From assembly GCA_030748805.1 (NCBI GenBank), contig JASMLG010000073.1, positions 33,982 to 97,981 on the forward strand: a stretch of 64,000 nucleotides of DNA. Direction: 5' to 3'. The notes below the pieces were generated by a model. That model was not told the origin of the DNA. It searched no databases and saw only the letters and a program-made list of their open reading frames with translations. Every line of letters begins with the position of its first letter. The first letter of the stretch is position 1. Shown piece after piece: positions 58,676 through 64,000 of the stretch. The position numbers were made by a program, and so were the translations under genes. The DNA comes from Phycisphaerales bacterium (lineage in GTDB: Bacteria; Planctomycetota; Phycisphaerae; Phycisphaerales; SM1A02).

Positions 58676-60481
58676 TTATTCACCTTGTTCTAAAATAGAT
58701 AAGAAAGCGGATTGTGGGATATGCACATTGCCTATCGCCTTCATACGCCGTTTGCCCTTTTTTTGTTTCTCTAAAAGTTTTCTTTTTCTTGTTACATCTC
58801 CACCGTAGCACTTAGCAGTTACGTTTTTACGTAGACTCTTAACGGTTTCACGAGCAATGATTTTTCCGCCAATGGCGGCTTGCAGTGCTATTTCGAACTG
58901 ATGTTTGTCAATTTGCTTCCTCAGTTTTAACAACATTGCTCTGGTTCTTGTTTCTGCTTTTTCTCTGTGACAAATTAAACTTAGCGCCTCAACCGGTTGA
59001 CCGTTAATCAAAATTGAAACTTTAACCAAGTTGTCTGCACGAAACTCGATTATTTCATAATCCATCGTGCCATAACCATGAGTAATGGATTTCAGTTTAT
59101 CGTAGAAATCATAAATAATTTCAGCGAGAGGTAATTCGTATTCAAGCATTTGCCGACCCTGAGAAATAAATTTCTGACCCTTGAATAGTCCACGTCTTGT
59201 TTCACAAAGCCGCATTAAATCACCAATGGACTCATCTGGACAAATAATTTCGACTTTAACTATTGGTTCACAAATATCTTGTATTTGTGAGGGGTCAGGA
59301 AGATCTGCGGGATTGTGAATGTCAACTGTTGTGCCATCAGTTAAGTCTACTTTGTAATTAACAGTAGGTGCTGTTTGGACAATTTCAACACCACCTTCTC
59401 TTTCAAGCCGTTCCTGCACAATTTCCATATGAAGTAAGCCAAGAAAACCACATCGAAAACCAAATCCAAGTGCTTCTGAGTGTTGCGTTTCATAGGTAAA
59501 ACTAGAATCGTTCAATCGTAATTTTTCAACGGCTTCGCGTAATGTTTCAAATTCTGTTTTCTTGCTCCCGCTTTCGCTTGACGCAGGATAAAAATCACAG
59601 TAAACCATTTGTTTCGGCTCTTCATATCCAGGTAATGCTGCAGCAGCGGGATGAGCGTCAATAGTAATTGTGTCGCCAATGCGAACATCTTCAAGTGTTT
59701 TAATGGCGGCTACCATGTAGCCAACCTCTGATGTTCCAATTGATTCGGTTTGTGTTGGCGTAGGAGTGTATCTTCCGAGTTCAGTTATGTTGAAAGTGCG
59801 ATTAGTTCCCATCATTAGGATGCGATCACCCTTAGATAAAGAACCATCAAAGACACGGAAGTAAACAATCACACCTCGATAATCATCGTAGTGAGAATCG
59901 AAAATAAGTGCACGAGTCTCTTCTATTTCAGCAGGTCTTGGTGGAGGTAATTTTTTACAGATGATGTCAAGCAATTCCGAAATACCTTCTCCAGTTTTCG
60001 CTGAGCAAAAAATACAATCTTCCGCAGGCAATCCAAGAACTTGTTCGATTTCCATTGCGACTTTTTCGGGATCAGCAGATGGCAAATCGATTTTATTGAC
60101 GACAGGAATCAAATCCAATTCATTTTCAATGGCTAAGTATGCATTTGCAACCGTTTGCGCTTCGACACCTTGTGTCGAATCAACGACAAGTAATGCACCC
60201 TCACAGGCAGTAAGTGCGCGTGAAACCTCGTATGTAAAATCAACATGACCGGGAGTGTCTATAAAATTTAGTTCAAAATCTTCTCCACCGAATTTGTGAT
60301 GAACCGTTACCGCTGATGCCTTAATTGTTATGCCACGCTCACGTTCGAGTTCCATAGAATCAAGAAGTTGTTCCTTGGAATCACGCTCAGAGACAGCATC
60401 TGTTGCCTGTAAAAGACGATCAGCAAGGGTGCTCTTTCCATGATCGATATGAGCAATTATTGAAAAGTTGCGAATAGGCAT
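58676..60481 (-). CDS. lepA: Elongation factor 4 (LepA)
   Basis: A 601-aa translational GTPase implicated in ribosome back-translocation or 30S assembly. G1 AHIDHGKST, G2 RGITI, G3 DTPGHVDF, G4 NKID, then the EF-G-like beta barrel, LepA-specific C-terminal domain (KAETRTRAMLLKLRKQIDKHQFEIALQAAIGGKIIARETVK is split here) and RKRKLLEKQKKGKRRMK end. All family blocks are intact. 12 nt downstream of rimO. Confidence 0.98.
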   Translation of the reverse strand: MPIRNFSIIAHIDHGKSTLADRLLQATDAVSERDSKEQLLDSMELERERGITIKASAVTVHHKFGGEDFELNFIDTPGHVDFTYEVSRALTACEGALLVVDSTQGVEAQTVANAYLAIENELDLIPVVNKIDLPSADPEKVAMEIEQVLGLPAEDCIFCSAKTGEGISELLDIICKKLPPPRPAEIEETRALIFDSHYDDYRGVIVYFRVFDGSLSKGDRILMMGTNRTFNITELGRYTPTPTQTESIGTSEVGYMVAAIKTLEDVRIGDTITIDAHPAAAALPGYEEPKQMVYCDFYPASSESGSKKTEFETLREAVEKLRLNDSSFTYETQHSEALGFGFRCGFLGLLHMEIVQERLEREGGVEIVQTAPTVNYKVDLTDGTTVDIHNPADLPDPSQIQDICEPIVKVEIICPDESIGDLMRLCETRRGLFKGQKFISQGRQMLEYELPLAEIIYDFYDKLKSITHGYGTMDYEIIEFRADNLVKVSILINGQPVEALSLICHREKAETRTRAMLLKLRKQIDKHQFEIALQAAIGGKIIARETVKSLRKNVTAKCYGGDVTRKRKLLEKQKKGKRRMKAIGNVHIPQSAFLSILEQGE

Positions 60482-60493
60482 AAGTTGAGCAGT

Positions 60494-61951
60494 TTAACGC
60501 ACTGGGAGAGAGACGACCTTCTCAAGTTCATCAGTTGGTCTTGCAATTAAGTCATATCCATCACAATCGGTTATTGTGCTATTCACAAGCGTCCCAATGG
60601 TCTGATTTTGTTCTGACATAAGGATTGTGCAGGCATCGACATCAGGGGCTTGGTATTTAGTTCTACATTGATACAACTTTAACTCCCCCTCGCCAGTATC
60701 ACCAACATAAGAATCGACAAGAACTTGGTGCTTCTCGTTATTGGAAGCAGATGACTTTGCTTTCTCAAATGCAATTTCTTGCTGAGTAAGCATTAACTCT
60801 TCTTCTCTCTTCTGTTTTGTGGAGTCGGGTACTTTTAGAGCATCGTCCTCTTCCAATGATCCTGCGACAGTTCCATCTTCTTTTGAATATTTGAAAACAC
60901 CCAGAGCATCAAACTTGTTTTTTAATATGAAATCCAATAACTCTTGATGGTCTTGCTCTGTTTCTCCGGGAAATCCAGTTATTAAAGTTGTTCGTATTGC
61001 TACCCCAGGAATTGTTTCTCTTAAGCGTTCCAACATCTCTGATTGTTCTGTCGCACTTACATTTCTTCTCATTGCTTTTAAAACAGAATTGCTAGCGTGT
61101 TGCAATGGAATGTCAATGTATGGAAGAATGCAAGGCAACTGTGCCATTGCTTCCATCATTTCATCTGTAAAATTATTTGGATAGGCATACATCAGCCGAA
61201 TCCAACCACTGCTTCCCGAATTGGTAACAGTTTTGTTTAACTCACTTAACAATCCTACGAGTCCAGTGTCGTATCCAATATCGTTTCCGTAACTCGTTGT
61301 GTCCTGACCAATCAAATTAAGTTCAAACACCCCCGAAGACATTAGTTGTTTTGCTTCTTTAATAATCACCTCCACCGGCTTTGAACGCATCTTTCCACGA
61401 ATGGAAGGGATGGTACAAAAAGTGCAGTTCTGATTACACCCCTCACTAACCCGTAGATAGGTCCAGTGTCTTGGTGTTAATTGAAGGCGATTGGAATCAT
61501 CTTCTAAATACCCATTTGTGTCTTGCATCCCACGTGCACGTGCTGCAAGAACTGCATTTGCTTCAATCCATTGTGGTATTTCTTCTTTGGCAGTGGTCTT
61601 TTGCATTGCATCGACAATATGGTCTCTGTCGAATACGCCAATCATCGCATCAACCCCAGGACACAAGTCAAGTAAATGTGCACGTTGCCTTTGCACTAAG
61701 CAGCCAGCTGCAATTACACGTTTTACATTCGCAGTTTCTTTCAATGCGACTGCCTCGTTTATGACTTCCACCGATTCATCCTTGGCTGATTCAACAAAAC
61801 CGCACGTGTTAATGATGATGGCGTGTGCTTCATTGTGATCTGCAACGAGTTCGTAGCCAGCGTCAACCAAGGTGGCAAGCATTTGCTCGCTATCAACTAG
61901 GTTTTTTGGACATCCCAGAGAAACAAAACCGATTTTTGAAATCGTTGTCAT
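60494..61951 (-). CDS. rimO: Ribosomal protein uS12 methylthiotransferase RimO
   Basis: A 485-aa radical-SAM enzyme that adds a methylthio group to Asp of ribosomal protein uS12. The N-terminal MTTase domain has KIGFVSLGCPKNLVDSEQML with the first cluster Cys, further Cys at INTCGF and AAGCLVQR; the radical SAM motif is CNQNCTFCTIP. A C-terminal TRAM domain follows (HQVLVDSYVGDTGEGELKL split). SLGCPKNxVDSE separates RimO from MiaB. Within the panC-nadD-rimO-lepA-ompH operon. Confidence 0.96.
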   Translation of the reverse strand: MTTISKIGFVSLGCPKNLVDSEQMLATLVDAGYELVADHNEAHAIIINTCGFVESAKDESVEVINEAVALKETANVKRVIAAGCLVQRQRAHLLDLCPGVDAMIGVFDRDHIVDAMQKTTAKEEIPQWIEANAVLAARARGMQDTNGYLEDDSNRLQLTPRHWTYLRVSEGCNQNCTFCTIPSIRGKMRSKPVEVIIKEAKQLMSSGVFELNLIGQDTTSYGNDIGYDTGLVGLLSELNKTVTNSGSSGWIRLMYAYPNNFTDEMMEAMAQLPCILPYIDIPLQHASNSVLKAMRRNVSATEQSEMLERLRETIPGVAIRTTLITGFPGETEQDHQELLDFILKNKFDALGVFKYSKEDGTVAGSLEEDDALKVPDSTKQKREEELMLTQQEIAFEKAKSSASNNEKHQVLVDSYVGDTGEGELKLYQCRTKYQAPDVDACTILMSEQNQTIGTLVNSTITDCDGYDLIARPTDELEKVVSLPVR

Positions 61952-61963
61952 CGAGTGCGTATT

Positions 61964-62512
61964 TTACAGGTATAGTTGATGTTTTGCGATATATTGAGCA
62001 ACGGATGGGAGAACAAGTTTGCCAATTGACTCGCCGCTATGGACAAGTTTACCGATGTCTGAAGAACTAACAGTAATTGGGCTTATTGGTAACACCCGTT
62101 CGTTACTAATTTCAAAGTCATCGCGAGGCATAATTGCAGGGTTTGCTAGTGCAACAATATCTTCCCAGCGTCGCCAGTTTTTAAATTGCGCCCATTGGTC
62201 AGCACCGATTAGCAATCGAAGTTCGTCGTATTCGTCCTTCAATGCTTCGATGGTGTCAATGGTGTAACTCGTGCCCTTCCGATCGATTTCGATAGTAGAA
62301 ATGGATGCCCACGAGCAACCAGTGAGCGCAAGTTTGAGCATTGCAAGTCGGTGGCGGTCGGCTGATGGCGTCTTATCTTTTAATGGTGATTGAAAAGCAG
62401 GAACGTAAAGGATGTTATCAAACTGAAGAAATTTCATGGCTTCATGAGGAATTTCAACGTGTGCGATATGTGGCGGGTCAAACGAGCCACCATATAAAAG
62501 TGTGCGTGTCAT
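61964..62512 (-). CDS. nadD: Nicotinate-nucleotide adenylyltransferase
   Basis: A 182-aa NMN/NaMN adenylyltransferase of NAD synthesis. The nucleotide motif is GGSFDPPHIAH near the N-terminus (xGGxFDPxHxGH family), with KDKTPSADRHRLAMLKLAL split as expected, TYTIDTIEAL as the T-x-D-T-L element, and RLLIGADQW. The C-terminal motif usually SSTxIR is VSSSDIGKLV, so Gly replaces the ordinary Arg position; activity is still likely. ATGA overlap with panC, 12 nt before rimO. Confidence 0.93.
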   Translation of the reverse strand: MTRTLLYGGSFDPPHIAHVEIPHEAMKFLQFDNILYVPAFQSPLKDKTPSADRHRLAMLKLALTGCSWASISTIEIDRKGTSYTIDTIEALKDEYDELRLLIGADQWAQFKNWRRWEDIVALANPAIMPRDDFEISNERVLPISPITVSSSDIGKLVHSGESIGKLVLPSVAQYIAKHQLYL

Positions 62513-63297
62513 GATGGTAACTCAGCATTGTCAATGAGACGTATGTGTCCAAGTCGAGCTGCGACAAGCGCTCGGGTGGGTTTATCATCAATTGGCGAAA
62601 GCAACGTTTGGGCATCTCGGATTACAGCGTACTCCACCTCAAGTCCATAGTCGTCGAGTGTTTCTTTAATGGCCTGCTCACTTGTGCAGTGAATTGCTTT
62701 ATGAATGCCAAGCGCCTGTGAACGTTGGTCAGTTGTTAGGTAGGCATTTCGGCTACTCATTGCAAGTCCGTCCACGTCTCGAATTATTTCCGCACCAATG
62801 ATTTTTAGGTTTTTCCAGCGCTGCCCCTCTTGTGAAATAAGTTGTTTTATGACGAGGTATTGTTGGTAGTCCTTGAGACCAAAAACGGTAATATCTGGTT
62901 GCACTAGGTCAAACAACCGAGCAACAGCAACACAGACCCCTCGAAAATGAGTTGGTCTGCAAGCGTCTTCAAGTTTGGGTTCTGTTGCTGCCATTGGTAG
63001 AGGGATGTTTTCTGGCTCTGTTGGATACATGGTCTCGACATCTGGTGCAAAAACAACATCCGAACCAGCGTTTTTTGCAAACTCACAATCTTGTTCCAAG
63101 TTACGTGGGTATTTATCTAAGTCCTCTTCTGGAGCAAATTGTTTTGGGTTTACAAAAATGCTTACAACGACTGGTTTACCTGTCTTTTTCGCTTCCAGAA
63201 TCAACGAAAGGTGACCATCGTGCAGTGCACCCATCGTTGGCACAAACGCGCACCCCCGAAAGGTGACCAATCCATCAGCATTTGTGATTACTTCCAT
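62509..63297 (-). CDS. panC: Pantothenate synthetase
   Basis: A 262-aa enzyme joining pantoate and beta-alanine with ATP. VPTMGALHDGHLSLI is the HIGH-like motif, VSIFVNPKQFAPEEDLDKYPR (split), VFGLKDYQQ and MSSRNAYL (KMSKS-like) follow. ATG 63297 is preferred over the open frame to 63381, because TATACT lies 9 nt upstream and MEVITNADGL begins the family N-terminus. First gene of the five-gene operon through ompH. Confidence 0.94.
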   Translation of the reverse strand: MEVITNADGLVTFRGCAFVPTMGALHDGHLSLILEAKKTGKPVVVSIFVNPKQFAPEEDLDKYPRNLEQDCEFAKNAGSDVVFAPDVETMYPTEPENIPLPMAATEPKLEDACRPTHFRGVCVAVARLFDLVQPDITVFGLKDYQQYLVIKQLISQEGQRWKNLKIIGAEIIRDVDGLAMSSRNAYLTTDQRSQALGIHKAIHCTSEQAIKETLDDYGLEVEYAVIRDAQTLLSPIDDKPTRALVAARLGHIRLIDNAELPS

Positions 63298-63306
63298 TGC
63301 GGCCAC

Positions 63307-63312
63307 AGTATA
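63307..63312 (-). promoter_or_regulatory. -10 element TATACT for panC
   Basis: Near-consensus hexamer, 9 nt before ATG 63297; no Shine-Dalgarno. The five-gene operon down to ompH may start here. Confidence 0.5.
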
Positions 63313-63372
63313 AATGGGGTTAGACACCTCAGGTAACAAGATAACGCCAGAGTTCTGGGAACGTCCTTGTTG

Positions 63373-63400
63373 TGGGGACATTTATCAAAATGGGTGTCCC
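63373..63400. repeat. Hairpin GGGGACA/TGTCCCC between panC and the Fe-S carrier gene
   Basis: A 7-bp stem with a 14-nt loop; an overlapping alternative stem CCCC/GGGG uses its right arm. Resembles the palindromes at 31.25 kb and 45.99 kb in general style. Confidence 0.5.
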
Positions 63401-63447
63401 CTTAGCGAGGGGGGTTAAGGATGTTATCGCAGGCATTCAAAGTTGGG

Positions 63448-63453
63448 TATAAT
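63448..63453 (+). promoter_or_regulatory. -10 element TATAAT for the Fe-S carrier gene
   Basis: Perfect -10 hexamer. Start of transcription would be near 63460, giving a leader of about 29 nt with AGGAG (SD) 8-10 nt before ATG 63489. This is one of the genes with an ordinary leader. Confidence 0.6.
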
Positions 63454-63488
63454 GTGATTTTGGAACAGTACTTAGGAGATATCAAGTT

Positions 63489-63845
63489 ATGTCAGTAGTC
63501 ATCACAGAAACAGCAGCACGAGAAATCAGTAACATTATGACTCAACAGGAGTTAGATCGAGAAAAAACGCATCTTCGTGTTGGCGTGAAGGGTGGTGGAT
63601 GCTCTGGGTTTAGTTACATCTTGGACCTAACTGAGACAAAAAAAGATGGCGACGAGCAGTGGGAGTATGAAATTGAAGTTGAGGGTGAAAAGTGTAATTT
63701 CCGTGTGATTTGTGACCCAAAGAGTTACCTCTATCTTAATGGTACTACTGTTGATTTCAAAGACGAAGTGATGGGCAGGGGATTCGTCTTTGATAATCCT
63801 AATGCCACAACTACTTGTGGTTGTGGCAGTAGTTTCAATGCATGA
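63489..63845 (+). CDS. A-type iron-sulfur carrier (IscA/ErpA/SufA family)
   Basis: A 118-aa Fe-S carrier that passes clusters to target apoproteins. The three conserved Cys are present: GVKGGGCSGFSY (first), and CGCGSSF near the C-terminus (second and third). VFDNPNATTTCGCGSSF matches IscA/ErpA type. Good Shine-Dalgarno and TATAAT promoter. Supplies are relevant to RimO, a radical-SAM enzyme. The stop overlaps the next start (ATGA). Confidence 0.93.
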   Translation: MSVVITETAAREISNIMTQQELDREKTHLRVGVKGGGCSGFSYILDLTETKKDGDEQWEYEIEVEGEKCNFRVICDPKSYLYLNGTTVDFKDEVMGRGFVFDNPNATTTCGCGSSFNA

Positions 63846-64000
63846 GTGATGACAACACGAAAGTTATAGAAGAAGTTGTTGAGGAAAAGCCGCGTTCTTT
63901 TGATTTGTTCATTGCAGTTACGGGTATTATCGCATTAACACTATTAAGTTGGCGATTGTTCTTAGATCCGACCTGTGTCACTGTTGAATTGATTGATATG
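63842..64000 (+). CDS. Membrane-anchored protein, 5' part only (runs off window)
   Basis: The first 53 codons are visible: an acidic N-terminus (MSDDNTKVIEEVVEEKPRSF) followed by one hydrophobic helix (LFIAVTGIIALTLLSWRLFL). No family recognised. ATGA overlap with the Fe-S carrier gene indicates coupled translation. Confidence 0.6.
   Translation, partial: MSDDNTKVIEEVVEEKPRSFDLFIAVTGIIALTLLSWRLFLDPTCVTVELIDM

Overview
The window is a compact, AT-rich bacterial chromosome segment in which genes often overlap by 1-20 bases. LpxA, an OmpH/Skp-like chaperone and a LolA-like protein point to an outer membrane. Several features together suggest Planctomycetota, probably a Phycisphaerae-like marine lineage: prepilin-type proteins with long unique tails, a dockerin-like C-terminus ending in a WGDC-type motif, a futalosine-pathway (MqnB) gene, and planctomycete-style secreted proteins of unknown function. 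This taxonomic call is inference; no rRNA gene is present.

Layout. 0-12 kb looks origin-proximal: the start of parB, three parS-like palindromes spaced exactly 45 bp apart, a 72-bp tandem array, a DciA-type helicase-loader gene, and a thioesterase/mnmE/yidC/phosphoesterase operon. Then come lpdA-M16 peptidase-recO, and a repeat-studded intergenic region leading into parA-vanZ-murJ. 14-18 kb is a small surface-glycan cluster (two hexapeptide acyltransferases around an acyltransferase-glycosyltransferase fusion) plus a prepilin-like gene and an NAD-dependent epimerase. 19-27 kb is informational: cysS-coaE, rho, a second prepilin-like gene, tRNA-Thr-tuf, rpmG, tRNA-Trp, secE, nusG. 27-35 kb has moxR, a barrel-like protein, gmk divergent from der, then ricT and a signal peptidase with a large insert. 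35.7-40.2 kb is a pilMNO-(pilP-like)-pilB assembly operon. 40-52.8 kb mixes metabolism (mqnB, hisS, a B12-type mutase, ispF, an acyl-CoA carboxyltransferase, SDR) with unknown secreted proteins. 52.8-53.2 kb holds an unassigned structured RNA candidate. 53.2-64 kb carries ftsK, a WalJ-like hydrolase, lpxA, lipB, a panC-nadD-rimO-lepA-ompH operon and an A-type Fe-S carrier.

Most interesting points. (1) At least fifteen genes, most of them first in their operon, have a good -10 hexamer 6-9 nt before the start codon and no Shine-Dalgarno, so their mRNAs would be leaderless or nearly so. (2) A candidate transcript of about 300 nt between ftsK and a carboxylase gene has its own intrinsic terminator, a 13-nt perfect complement to the usual bacterial 16S rRNA 3' end, and a chain of tiny ORFs. 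(3) A GGACCGCGGGT motif occurs as three pairs with an exact 19-bp offset upstream of parA, and again as nested palindromes at the ftsK terminator.
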